The notes under the pieces are model-generated. The model was given only the letters and a program-made list of their open reading frames with translations. It was not told the origin of the DNA and did not search any database. A DNA stretch of 48,377 nt from Chlamydiales bacterium (GTDB lineage: Bacteria; Chlamydiota; Chlamydiia; Chlamydiales; SM23-39). Shown in pieces: positions 26,607 through 35,651 of this stretch (positions within the stretch are counted from its first letter, which is position 1; each line of letters begins with the position of its first letter). The stretch lies in NCBI GenBank assembly GCA_028278035.1, contig JANQFC010000068.1:1-48377 (forward strand). Reading direction: 5' to 3'. A program made the translations under genes and the position numbers.

Positions 26607-27524
26607 TTATTTAAAAACCTCATTACATAGATTTTTTAAACCATTTTCAATATCAATTTCAGGCCCCCAGCTTAATTCTTTTTGAGCCTTATTTACGTCT
26701 AAAGTATTCCAGTCAGTCAAGGTATTGGTTTTCAAATCAATGTATTCTTTTTTTATTGATTGATCCAAATGGTTTTCTATTAAATTTAGAATATTATTAA
26801 CACTTTGTCCGGTACCCGATCCAATATTATAAATTTCAAAATAATTTTTATTGTTAAAAGTAGACTCGATTGCACTGCACATATCTTCAAGATGTATGTA
26901 ATCTCTTACATTATCTGGGTTTCCAAATATTTGAACAGGTTCATTGTTTTTAATTTTATTTAAAACAACTCCAATGAGTCCCTGCTTCCGATTAGAAGGC
27001 AGTAAAACACCATAAGGATTTGAAACCCTCAATACATTTGATGTTATGTATTTTTGTGATGCCCATAGTCTTAAATAGTTTTCCATTAACAGTTTTTGAA
27101 TTCCATATGAAGATAATGGTGAACAGTTGTCAGTTTCTTTAAAAGGGATTTTATTGCTGGAGTTTCCATAAACAGCACCACCACTGCTTAGGTACACAAT
27201 GTGAATTTTTCTTCCTGATTTTTTTATTGATTCAAGTAATTTAAGGTTTGGAATTAAATTTAGACTGGCATCACTAATAATATCGTTATTTGAAGTAATA
27301 GGTGAATTGTTGTTATGAGCAAGATGGACAAGAACATCAACATCTTGAATAAAATTTTCACAATCATATTGCGAATTAAGATCGCCTATTTGCCAGTTTA
27401 TATTATTTGTCTTTTTAACAGGAATTTGACTTAAAGCCTTGATATTGTAATTACCTTTATTTATAAGGTAATCAATCAAATATGAACCTAAAAAACCTGT
27501 TGCGCCGGTTATTCCAATATTCAT
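26607..27524 (-). CDS. NAD-dependent sugar epimerase/dehydratase (extended SDR)
   Basis: The 305 residues have GITGATGFLGSYL (NAD loop, 4-16), LVHLAH near 66, YLSSGGAVYG near 110, catalytic YGIQK near 139 and RVSNPYG near 165, all typical of GalE-type UDP-hexose 4-epimerases. Asp/Arg contacts RDYIHLEDM are present. It would supply a C4-epimerised UDP-sugar (Gal or GalNAc type). Exact substrate cannot be read from the sequence. Confidence 0.85.
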   Translation of the reverse strand: MNIGITGATGFLGSYLIDYLINKGNYNIKALSQIPVKKTNNINWQIGDLNSQYDCENFIQDVDVLVHLAHNNNSPITSNNDIISDASLNLIPNLKLLESIKKSGRKIHIVYLSSGGAVYGNSSNKIPFKETDNCSPLSSYGIQKLLMENYLRLWASQKYITSNVLRVSNPYGVLLPSNRKQGLIGVVLNKIKNNEPVQIFGNPDNVRDYIHLEDMCSAIESTFNNKNYFEIYNIGSGTGQSVNNILNLIENHLDQSIKKEYIDLKTNTLTDWNTLDVNKAQKELSWGPEIDIENGLKNLCNEVFK

Positions 27525-27588
27525 AAGCTAAACCATTACTTGATTATTGTGTTTATTAAACCATCTTAGGCAGGTGATTTCAAGGATT

Positions 27589-28488
27589 CTACTTTTTGAA
27601 ATTGTACTCATAAACATATTTGAAAAATTTTCCTGTATGCCTTAACGGGTCTGGAGCTTCAGGGAGATATTTTTTCTTAAATTCGATTCTAAATTTGTCC
27701 GAAAAATTAGCTTTCCAGCCTTTATATGGAGTTCCTCCCATAGAGAGCCAATTTTTATAATATTTATTCCATTTTTCAAAGTTGTAATAATAATTCCAGA
27801 ACTTGTATTGGGCGTAAGGGTGAACTATATAAGCATCCTCCACAAATTCTTTGTCCGGATGGCAGTTATAGCGTTCATCAAGGTTATAAACATTTATGTT
27901 AAATTCTTGAACAAGTAAGTTTAAGATACTTTGATCAGAGCAAATAAGGTTTTCTCCCCATTCGACAGTTTTTTCATAGCACCATTTTTTGAGTATCTCA
28001 GGTTCTTTTAATTTGTCTGTAACCAGCATAATACCTGCATTATAGTAATTGACGTTCATGTCATAACCTTCAACAGGTTTGTAAAAGTTAAATCCTGTCC
28101 AAACATCCGTTTGCCAGGCAGCGAACTTGGCATTGATATCAACAAGTTCGTTTAAATCTTTTTGAATCAGGGTGTCCGTGTCAATCCATAGGGCTTTTTT
28201 ATACTCTTTAAGGTGCTCAAAGCATTCAAATCTTGCAAAAGTAAGTTGGGAATATTTTTGCAGAGCTTCACTTTTAAGAGTTGAAGCATCCATTTTAAAT
28301 TCAATGAAATTACAGGGCAGAATTGAATTTAATAAAGATTTTTGTTCATCCGAAAGGTTTTGATAATGAACATAAATATCATAAGCCCTGTTTTGTAAGT
28401 GGTCTTTTATTCCCATTAATGTTACGGCGAGGGCAAATGCCCAATTGCCGGAAACAGGCATTACAATAGCTAATTCTTTCTTATCCAT
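27589..28488 (-). CDS. GT8-like glycosyltransferase, paralogue C
   Basis: A 299-residue third member of the local subfamily: KKELAIVMPVSGNWAFAL, LWIDTDTLIQ (DXD near 101), YYNAGIMLV near 147, CSDQSILNLLVQEF near 182, and YAQYKFWNYYY...MGGTPYKGWK. Unlike paralogue B it keeps the NAGI block. It overlaps the upstream GT4 gene by eight bases, so the pair is translationally coupled. Confidence 0.8.
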   Translation of the reverse strand: MDKKELAIVMPVSGNWAFALAVTLMGIKDHLQNRAYDIYVHYQNLSDEQKSLLNSILPCNFIEFKMDASTLKSEALQKYSQLTFARFECFEHLKEYKKALWIDTDTLIQKDLNELVDINAKFAAWQTDVWTGFNFYKPVEGYDMNVNYYNAGIMLVTDKLKEPEILKKWCYEKTVEWGENLICSDQSILNLLVQEFNINVYNLDERYNCHPDKEFVEDAYIVHPYAQYKFWNYYYNFEKWNKYYKNWLSMGGTPYKGWKANFSDKFRIEFKKKYLPEAPDPLRHTGKFFKYVYEYNFKK

Positions 28489-29608
28489 CAGCTAAAACCT
28501 TTCTATACGTTTTTTTTGTTAATTCCGCTGTTTTTTGCCAGCTAAAATCATTTAAACGTTTATAGCCTTTTTGAACAATGTTTTCTCTCAATATTTCATC
28601 TTGAAGAATTTTTACTACAGCATTTTTTATTGATTCTGTATCATAAGGATCAAAATATACAGCTGCGTCTCCAGCAACTTCAGGGAATGAACTTGTATTT
28701 GAACAAACAAGCGGGCAAGCACATTGGAAAGCTTCAAGAATAGGGAAGCCAAAACCTTCATAAAAGCTTGGAAAAACAAAGAATAATGCGTTTTTGTAAT
28801 ATTTGATTAAGTATTGATCACTATTAATGGGAAGTCTTATAACCTTTCCTTCAATACCCAAATTTTTTATAAGTTCTTTTTCACTTTTATTAAAATTAGG
28901 TCCCCCAGCGCAGGCAAATTTTAAATCTTCAGATTCTTTTAAAATATCTGCTATAGATTGCAAAAATAACGCGAAATTCTTGTATTTTGCTCTTTGTCCA
29001 ACAAATAAAATGAATTTTTCAGGCAATTCTTGTTCCGGAGGCTCATAATCTGAAATATCCAAAGGCAGAGCATGATATATAACATCAATTTTACTTTCAT
29101 CAATATTGTAGAAATTAATTATGTCATTTTTGGTATTTTCAGATATTGCTATTATTCTTGCTGCTTTTTGAGCCAGCATTTTCTTTGTTTCTTTAAATTC
29201 TTCAACTTTTTTATCAAAGACAAAATGCTCAGGAACTATTTCCTGTGTCATATCATGAATAGTAAGGACAAATGGCTTATTTCCAATATGATTTAACAAG
29301 GATTTATCAAAATAAGTAGGGTGTAAAAGGTCAAAATTCTTGTTTTTTATTTTAGTGTGAAATTTTAAAGCATTAAGCTGCTTTAAAATTTTAATGACTT
29401 CATCTTTAAAAGGGAATTTTTTTTCATAAAAAGATAGTTTTTTTAATAGGCTGGAAGCACATATATATCTATTGTCAGAGTATATTAGCGGTAAGTCAAA
29501 CTCTATTTCTTTATCTTTGCTGTAATACTCAAGAAGTTTTGTAAAATAAAGCGAAATTCCACCAAAGATTTGCAAGTTGAATATTTGAGGGTCATATAGT
29601 ACTTTCAT
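28481..29608 (-). CDS. Glycosyltransferase family 4
   Basis: The 375-residue GT-B enzyme contains FVLTIHDMTQEIVP near 113, IIAISENTKNDIINFYN near 155, FILFVGQRAKYKN near 200 and the retaining GT4 signature FPSFYEGFGFPILEAF near 290 (E-x7-E). The family includes mannosyl- and glucosyltransferases of O-antigen synthesis. It is first in its minus-strand operon, downstream of a divergent promoter region. Confidence 0.9.
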   Translation of the reverse strand: MKVLYDPQIFNLQIFGGISLYFTKLLEYYSKDKEIEFDLPLIYSDNRYICASSLLKKLSFYEKKFPFKDEVIKILKQLNALKFHTKIKNKNFDLLHPTYFDKSLLNHIGNKPFVLTIHDMTQEIVPEHFVFDKKVEEFKETKKMLAQKAARIIAISENTKNDIINFYNIDESKIDVIYHALPLDISDYEPPEQELPEKFILFVGQRAKYKNFALFLQSIADILKESEDLKFACAGGPNFNKSEKELIKNLGIEGKVIRLPINSDQYLIKYYKNALFFVFPSFYEGFGFPILEAFQCACPLVCSNTSSFPEVAGDAAVYFDPYDTESIKNAVVKILQDEILRENIVQKGYKRLNDFSWQKTAELTKKTYRKVLADG

Positions 29609-29711
29609 AAAAGGGTTTAAAACGATTATTTTTACTTATATTTAAAGCAAAGTATACCATATAAGTTTTAGGTATAATATTTAAAGTTTCACATTATATT
29701 GAAAAAAAGAA
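29609..29711. promoter_or_regulatory. Divergent promoter region
   Basis: This 103-base gap must drive the minus operon ending at 25824 and the plus run from 29712. On the minus strand TGGTATACT (complement of 29651-29659) is an extended -10. On the plus strand TATAAT lies at 29673-29678, with no clear -35. The two -10 boxes are only about 17 bases apart, so the promoters would overlap and may compete. Confidence 0.5.
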
Positions 29712-30527
29712 ATGAATAAAAAAGCAATAGTAACGATAGCTGTCGGAAAACGGTTTGAAAGAATGGTAAGGGATTATTGCCTTACCAATTGGAAGTTATA
29801 TGCGGATAAACACGGATATGACCTTATTATTATTGACAAACCTCTTGATGAAGAGGATGATAGGTGTGTTGCCTGGCAAAAATGTCTTGTCTGCTCGCAG
29901 GACTGGTCTCAAAAGTATGATAGGATTGTTTGGATTGATACTGATATTGTAATTAATCCTAATTCCCCTGATATTATCGATGGCGTGCCTGAAGATAAAA
30001 TTGGGGCAGTAGATGAATTTAGCTTCCCGACAAGACAGGAATATGATATTGCCCTATCAAGGATGTATCAGCACTGGGAAAACCTTGGCTATAACCCGAC
30101 AATTAATTACGGGGCAAAGACTTATTACAAGAATTTTGGCATAGAATGCGATTTTGAAGAAGTTGTTCAGACCGGAGTAATGGTATTTAACCCTAAAGTT
30201 CACAGGGAAGTCCTTGAGCACGTTTATTATAATTATGAAGAAAAAGGGCTGAACTATGAAATGCGCCCCTTGTCCTATGAAATTTTGAATAATAATTTTG
30301 AATTTTGGCTGGATAAAAGGTTTAATATGCATATTCAATTCTTGAAAGCCCTTTATTATCCATATTTGCTGGAACTGGATTACAAAAAACCTTCTTTCTT
30401 CTGTAAAGACGAAGTTTTAAAGTTAAACATTGAAGCTATGTTTGCAAACTCATACTTCCTGCATTTTACAGGGGTTACCAACGAAATGAAGTTATTAAAC
30501 TGGAAGAAATTTATAAAAAATGATTAA
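29712..30527 (+). CDS. Glycosyltransferase with DXD motif (GT34/GT8-like fold)
   Basis: The 271 residues open with KAIVTIAVGKRFERMV, then NWKLYADKHGYDLIIID and RIVWIDTDIVI (DXD at 76-78), VDEFSFP, and a VVQTGVMVFNPKVH block like the N(A)GV of GT8 enzymes, ending in FLHFTG. This order resembles the GMA12/MNN10 (GT34) group and its bacterial relatives. A GT-A fold is secure, the family number is not. It overlaps the next FkbM gene by eight bases. Confidence 0.75.
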   Translation: MNKKAIVTIAVGKRFERMVRDYCLTNWKLYADKHGYDLIIIDKPLDEEDDRCVAWQKCLVCSQDWSQKYDRIVWIDTDIVINPNSPDIIDGVPEDKIGAVDEFSFPTRQEYDIALSRMYQHWENLGYNPTINYGAKTYYKNFGIECDFEEVVQTGVMVFNPKVHREVLEHVYYNYEEKGLNYEMRPLSYEILNNNFEFWLDKRFNMHIQFLKALYYPYLLELDYKKPSFFCKDEVLKLNIEAMFANSYFLHFTGVTNEMKLLNWKKFIKND

Positions 30528-31512
30528 AAAAATCCAAAAAGAGTATCGTCGTTTTATTAAGAAGCAGTTTTTTAAGATATTTGGAAGGTATCAGGATGAT
30601 ATCGCTGAAAACGTCTGGTCTGATGTCTGGAAAGAATATTATATTGATAATAAATCGCTGATTGAGGAAAAATTTGAAAAGTTAAATAAAAACTTTGATG
30701 AAGAAAGTATCCTGACTGCAAGGGAAATATTTGATAGATATGTATATAAGCTTCCCTGGCAAAAATACAAAGATAGTTTTTTGTGTTTGGAAAAGGATTT
30801 TTATACATCTAAAGAGCTGGAAGCTCAAAAAGAAAGGTTTGAAGCAGATAGAAACAAGTACAAATTACCGCCGTATATTTATTATGAAACTTCGATTTTT
30901 AAATACGGGCATGGAATAAGGCTTTTACCTGAATCAATTTTAAAAAAAATTAAAAACAAGGACTTTATTGATGGCGGAGCTTTTGCAGGCGATTCTGCCC
31001 TGGCTTTACTTGATTACACAGATAAAAAAATCCACTCTTTTGAGCCTGATGGAAACAACTTCAATCTATTAAATGAAACAATATCGCTAAATAATTGTCC
31101 TGACAGAATAACCCCTGTTAAATTAGGACTTGGAGAGAGGACAGAAGAAATTACGGTTTACCCGACAGAATTCTGTAACTCGGTAATTGCCGTTGATGAA
31201 GAGCGAAAATCAACAGCTATAACTATTCTAATAACTTCAATTGATGAGTATGTAAAACAACAAAAAATAGAGGTTGGCTTAATTAAACTCGATGTTGAAG
31301 GTAATGAACTGGAAGTGATTAAAGGCATGTTAAACACAATAAAAAAGCAAAAACCTGCGCTTTTAATCTCTGTATATCATCATCCGAAAGACTTTTTTGA
31401 TATTAAGCCATTAATAGAATCAGTTGCTCCTGGATATAAGTTTATCGTCAGGAAATTAAACGATTTCTCCCCGACTTACGAAACAATGCTAATTGGTTGG
31501 TATGAAGGCTAG
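30520..31512 (+). CDS. FkbM-family methyltransferase
   Basis: A 330-residue protein with a 130-residue helical N-terminal extension and an FkbM domain: FIDGGAFAGDSALALLDY, IHSFEPDGNNF, LIKLDVEGNELEVIKGM, ALLISVYHHPKDFFDI. It resembles the FkbM at 10790 in overall design. Its 5' end overlaps the DXD glycosyltransferase, and its 3' end overlaps the convergent GT61 gene by four bases. Confidence 0.86.
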   Translation: MIKKIQKEYRRFIKKQFFKIFGRYQDDIAENVWSDVWKEYYIDNKSLIEEKFEKLNKNFDEESILTAREIFDRYVYKLPWQKYKDSFLCLEKDFYTSKELEAQKERFEADRNKYKLPPYIYYETSIFKYGHGIRLLPESILKKIKNKDFIDGGAFAGDSALALLDYTDKKIHSFEPDGNNFNLLNETISLNNCPDRITPVKLGLGERTEEITVYPTEFCNSVIAVDEERKSTAITILITSIDEYVKQQKIEVGLIKLDVEGNELEVIKGMLNTIKKQKPALLISVYHHPKDFFDIKPLIESVAPGYKFIVRKLNDFSPTYETMLIGWYEG

Positions 31513-32672
31513 TCTAAAGCTAATTGAAGGGTTTTTTCTAAAACTTCAATATCTAAAATAATATCTTGATCTGTGTATTTAACACCGTTTTTCTTGAGTT
31601 TCCCTTTTTGCGGCTCTGCCATAATGTGGTAATACTCAAGGTTCTGCATATTAGCAATAGCCTGATAGCAAGGTATTGGCATTAGTGGAGAACAAATCTC
31701 TATAACTTTCATGCCGGTGTAAGAGAAAACAAGGTTTGTTAACCCGCCTCCATGCGAAGCAAAAATGGCTTTTGCCTTGTTAAAAATAGCAGCCTGCTCG
31801 CACACATCATAATTTTCAATAGCAATTTCTTCGAATCCATATTTTTTAAGAATTTTCTCAACTTCCTCATTGTTCACAAATCTTCTGGAAAAAGCTTTAT
31901 TTCGGCTAATATAGATTCTTTCAGGAGTATTAACTGTCTTAGAGGAGTCGAGGAAATTTTCTCTTAAATAATCAATAGCCCACTTTGGGTCATGTCCAGT
32001 AAATCCGGGGATTTTAGGAAGTATAATTTTTTCCGCTTTTAAATGAAGATTTTTATGAGTCCATATGATTTTTTCTTCAGGAATACCAAGCTTTTTCAGA
32101 GTAAATTTCTGAAATTTCTTGCCGGACCCATTAATAACGTACCAATCTGGTGTAATACCCACTTTTTCTAACAGATGAAATTTGGGTAAGATATCAACCA
32201 TCCAGTGATAGTAAAAATCAGGCCAAAGTGAAGTTAAAACAGCAACTGTACCGTTTATTTCTTTTACTTCCGGCAGTTTAAATCTGCTGAAAATTTCGTG
32301 ATTTGTTATATGTCCAATATGGTCGTGTATGATATTTATTCGGTCAAAAACCTTGTTATCAGGAGTAATAACAAGTCCTTCAGTTCCGTAAATTCTTGAA
32401 TTATTTAATGTGAATATAATATCTTCAAAGTAATCTATTTCTTCCTTGCTAAAATTACCGTTTAAATCAGGTTGAACGGTTATAGCTTTATTTACTTTGA
32501 CAGTGTTTTTATCAAAAATTTTTATTGAATCAACAAAAGATAATTCTGAGAGTGAGTCCCAGCCTTTGTAGAATTCTGAAGGAGGAACCTGCTCTTTTTT
32601 CAAAAAGTATTTGTTGATATACTTTAGAAAATATTTATTCAAGTACAGTTTTGCCTTTTTAATATGATTCAA
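31509..32672 (-). CDS. Glycosyltransferase family 61 (DUF563)
   Basis: Motifs are VAVLTSLWPDFYYHWMVD, ERIYISRNKAFSRRFVNNEE and AIFASHGGGLTNLVF, as in the GT61 at 15704 but divergent. The frame is open to an ATG at 32693, yet GGAGG (32683-32687, complement) lies inside that extension and precedes a TTG at 32672 by ten bases; I choose the TTG, giving 387 residues. The divergent GT4 gene starts only 39 bases away, so its promoter must lie within this gene or be shared. Confidence 0.87.
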   Translation of the reverse strand: MNHIKKAKLYLNKYFLKYINKYFLKKEQVPPSEFYKGWDSLSELSFVDSIKIFDKNTVKVNKAITVQPDLNGNFSKEEIDYFEDIIFTLNNSRIYGTEGLVITPDNKVFDRINIIHDHIGHITNHEIFSRFKLPEVKEINGTVAVLTSLWPDFYYHWMVDILPKFHLLEKVGITPDWYVINGSGKKFQKFTLKKLGIPEEKIIWTHKNLHLKAEKIILPKIPGFTGHDPKWAIDYLRENFLDSSKTVNTPERIYISRNKAFSRRFVNNEEVEKILKKYGFEEIAIENYDVCEQAAIFNKAKAIFASHGGGLTNLVFSYTGMKVIEICSPLMPIPCYQAIANMQNLEYYHIMAEPQKGKLKKNGVKYTDQDIILDIEVLEKTLQLALD

Positions 32673-32711
32673 TTCTATTAATCCTCCATACAAAATTATT
32701 AAACTAAAAAA

Positions 32712-33864
32712 ATGAAGAAAATAAAAATAGCTTTCATAAAATATCTGGGACTTGTAACAGCTGGGACGGAAAAGTTTTTACAGACAATTGCTGCCGGGCT
32801 GTCTAAAGACGAGTTTGAAGTTGATTACTACTGGGCGCACCCTGAAGATAATCCTCCTGATGAGGGTAGAATTAAATACCTTCAAGAAAACGGGGTAAAC
32901 CTCACAGAGTTTAAAACCTCTTCTCCTCGTGTTCACAGGGGAAAAATCTGGCTTGATGAAACAAACTTTTTTGATGTTTTTAAAGGAGCTGATTTAATCC
33001 AGACAGGGCGTTGCGGGCTTTATGAAGAACCTTTTTGCTCTATAAGGAATATTCCCATAGTTGATTCTTATCACTATGTTGTAGGCGTTGATAATCAATA
33101 CAATGTCGCTCGCGCAATGCATATTTCTGAGTTTTCCAAAAGAAAATGGATAGAAAGAGGCGGGGACAAAGACCGTATAGTGATGGTTTCGCATCCTATG
33201 ATAATTCCTGAAATTGAATTTATTGATTATCGAAAAGAATTAGGGTTGGAAGATAAGTTTATTTTTGGTTTTCATCAACGAAACGACGATACGATATTTT
33301 CTGAGATTCCGCTAAAAGCATACAAGGAAACGGAAACTGACGATAATGCTTTTGTCTTGCTTGGCGGTGGAGAAAAATATAAAGAGCAGGCAAAAGAGTT
33401 AGGGCTGAAAAATGTTCATTTCCTGCCGCATACAGGCGATGTGAATAAGATTCACAGCTTTCTGCAAATGATTGACGTGTATGCGCACGGCAGAAAAGAT
33501 GGGGAGCTTAACTCTACAGCCATTGCAGAAGCTATGTATTACGGAAAACCTATAGTTTCGCATATTACAGACGCTTTTAACGGGCATATAGAATGTATCG
33601 GCAATGCCGGCTGGGTTGAACAGGATTATTTGCAATATGCGTTTAAGCTTCACGAACTTGAGATTGACCCGGGTTTATATCAGGCAATACAGCCTCTGAT
33701 TAAAAAGCAGTTTAATGAAATGGTATGATTACGAAAATCAAATGCAAAACATAATCGAAATTTACAGGGATGTGATTAAAAATCCATATCCTAATAAGCT
33801 AAAAAGACTGTTTCTGGACATAAAACAACAATTTCCTATCAGACGACACAGGAGATGGAAATGA
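32712..33864 (+). pseudogene. Glycosyltransferase family 4, frameshifted near its 3' end
   Basis: The first frame (to 33728) encodes 338 residues of a GT4: IKYLGLVTAGTEKFL, DSYHYVVG, HISEFSKRKWIERGG, FGFHQRNDD, VHFLPHTGD and NSTAIAEAMYYGKPIVS (E-x7-E region). It stops at KKQFNEMV. A one-base shift at about 33718-33724 opens a frame that continues sensibly (WYDYENQMQNIIEIY) for 46 codons to a TGA at 33862-33864, overlapping the next ATG. One missing base at GAAATGG would restore a 383-residue protein with the usual C-terminal helix. It may be a real mutation or a sequence error; the truncated form might still fold. Confidence 0.75.
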
Positions 33865-35219
33865 TTTACGACTGTTTTATTTTTTTTAATGAACTGGATT
33901 TACTCGAAATTCGTTTAAATGAACTTAACGAGTCAGTAGATAAATTTGTTTTGGTTGAATCAACAAAAACTTTTACCGGTAAAGATAAAGAATTATATTT
34001 TGAGAAAAATAAGCATCTTTTTGAGAAATACCTCGATAAAATTATTCATATTGTGGTAGATGACTTTGAAGAAGGAATGTCTGCCTGGGATAGAGAAATC
34101 CACCAACGTAATTCAATAAAAAGAGGCTTAAGTGACTGCAAGCCTTCTGATGTCATTATAATTTCTGATGTTGACGAGATTATTAACCCACAAACTCTTG
34201 ATAGAGTTAAAAACAAGCCCGGAATAAAAGTTTTAGAGCAAAAATTATATTACTATTATCTGAATTGCATAAACGCCAATGAGCCATACTGGCTAAGAGG
34301 ACCAAGAGTCCTGTTTTTTGAGGATTATACAAAAACCGCTGATGAAATCAGAAACACAGACGGTGAACTTATTAAAAACGGAGGCTGGCATTTTACCTAC
34401 CTTGGCGGAACAGAGGCAATTATAAGAAAAATCCAGTCGTTTTCCCATCAGGAATACAATAACGATTACTACACAAATCCTGAAAAAATCGAAAGTGACA
34501 TTTTGTCAGGCAAAGATATTTTTGAAAGAGGATATGATTATAAAATCGTTAATGTAGACAAGTCTTTTCCCTCTTATTTGCTTAAAAACAAAGATAAATA
34601 TGATAACTTAATTTTAAAAAAGCTCGCAGGATATAAAAAAACAGGTTTTAAAAGAAAAAACAGGTTTATTGAAGACTATAGCTCTTCTAACAAATTCCCG
34701 ATTTTAGATTTTATCAACAGAAATAATAAAAATATTCTCGTTGTTTCTGAAAACCAAGAATTTGTTAATTTGCTAAACGAAAAAAACCAAACAGAATGTA
34801 AGGTTTTGAACTATCAAGATAACTTGATAAATGAGATAAACAAATTTGAAGATAAAACCATAGATTGCGCGATTTTTGAGAATACATTCGGAAAAGTTGC
34901 GTATATTGAAGAAGTTTTAAACTTATTAAGGCAAAAAATGGCGAAAAATGGCTATGTTGTCGCCAATGTTCAAAATTTCAGACATTTTAATTCTTTAAAC
35001 ACTTTACTAAATAAAAAAAGAAGCCCGCTTGCCACTCCTCAAGCCCTTTATACTAAGAAAGATTTAGATAATCTCTTTAACAGGTCAAAATATCATTTTG
35101 TAACTTTTAAGGGCTTAAAACCAATTAAATCTTTTAAATACGGCTTATTTGACTTATTATCCTTTTATAATTTATATGATGCAAAGCACGAAGAATTTCT
35201 GCTGGTGGCAAAACATTAA
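33861..35219 (+). CDS. GT17 glycosyltransferase fused to a methyltransferase-like domain
   Basis: Residues 1 to about 250 are GT17 (beta-1,4-GlcNAc transferase family): MIYDCFIFFNELDLLEIRL, FVLVESTKTFTG, VIIISDVDEIINP (DXD near 98), WHFTYLGG. The remaining 200 residues look like a reduced class I methyltransferase: NILVVSENQEFVNLL, IDCAIFENTFGKVAY, LRQKMAKNGYVVANVQNF, but the glycine-rich SAM loop is poor. I start at the ATG at 33861 because AGGAG (850-854 of that kilobase) is six bases upstream; an ATG at 33855 is too close to it. The start overlaps the frameshifted GT4's restored stop. Confidence 0.82.
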   Translation: MIYDCFIFFNELDLLEIRLNELNESVDKFVLVESTKTFTGKDKELYFEKNKHLFEKYLDKIIHIVVDDFEEGMSAWDREIHQRNSIKRGLSDCKPSDVIIISDVDEIINPQTLDRVKNKPGIKVLEQKLYYYYLNCINANEPYWLRGPRVLFFEDYTKTADEIRNTDGELIKNGGWHFTYLGGTEAIIRKIQSFSHQEYNNDYYTNPEKIESDILSGKDIFERGYDYKIVNVDKSFPSYLLKNKDKYDNLILKKLAGYKKTGFKRKNRFIEDYSSSNKFPILDFINRNNKNILVVSENQEFVNLLNEKNQTECKVLNYQDNLINEINKFEDKTIDCAIFENTFGKVAYIEEVLNLLRQKMAKNGYVVANVQNFRHFNSLNTLLNKKRSPLATPQALYTKKDLDNLFNRSKYHFVTFKGLKPIKSFKYGLFDLLSFYNLYDAKHEEFLLVAKH

Positions 35220-35243
35220 ATTACTCTATACGGTATTAAAATA

Positions 35244-35651
35244 ATGGATAACTGTAAAACTTTAGACTTAAACTTTTTTGAGGATAACAGAGGCAAGCTT
35301 GTGCCTCTGGTTGATAAAGATTTACTGCCGTTTGAAGTTAAGCGAATTTATTATATTTTGGATAACAAAAACAATATTCCAAGAGGCGAACTTGCTCATA
35401 AAAGTCTGCAGCAGGTTTTACTATGTGTTTGCGGTTCCTGTAAAGTTTTGCTTGATGACGGAGCTGTTAAAAAAACTATTAATTTGGATAAATTTAACAA
35501 GGCTTTATACATTAAAAAGGGCATTTGGAGGAAAGTTTTTGAGTTTTCCCCTGACTGCGTAGTTTTATCCCTGAACAGCGAATTTCACAGCGAAGATGAG
35601 TTAATAAGAGATTATAAAGAATTTCTCGAATATAAAGGACTGAATCAATGA
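35244..35651 (+). CDS. FdtA/WxcM-like sugar ketoisomerase (cupin)
   Basis: A 135-residue cupin of the FdtA/QdtA type: NFFEDNRGKLVPL, VKRIYYILDN, PRGELAHKSLQQVLLCVCG, FEFSPDCVVLSL. These enzymes convert dTDP-4-keto-6-deoxyglucose to the 3-keto isomer. In the family the motif usually reads RGxHAHK with two histidines; here it is RGELAHK, so the first is Leu and only His52 remains. It may be inactive, act by another residue or do something else. A DegT aminotransferase that could use its product lies at 8923. Confidence 0.75.
   Translation: MDNCKTLDLNFFEDNRGKLVPLVDKDLLPFEVKRIYYILDNKNNIPRGELAHKSLQQVLLCVCGSCKVLLDDGAVKKTINLDKFNKALYIKKGIWRKVFEFSPDCVVLSLNSEFHSEDELIRDYKEFLEYKGLNQ

Noticed and set aside
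27525..27591. Short open stretch on the minus strand downstream of GT8-like paralogue C (RILEITCLRWFN), possible gene remnant
   Set aside because: Only about 20 codons, no start, and the paralogue already ends where its relatives do. Too short to support.
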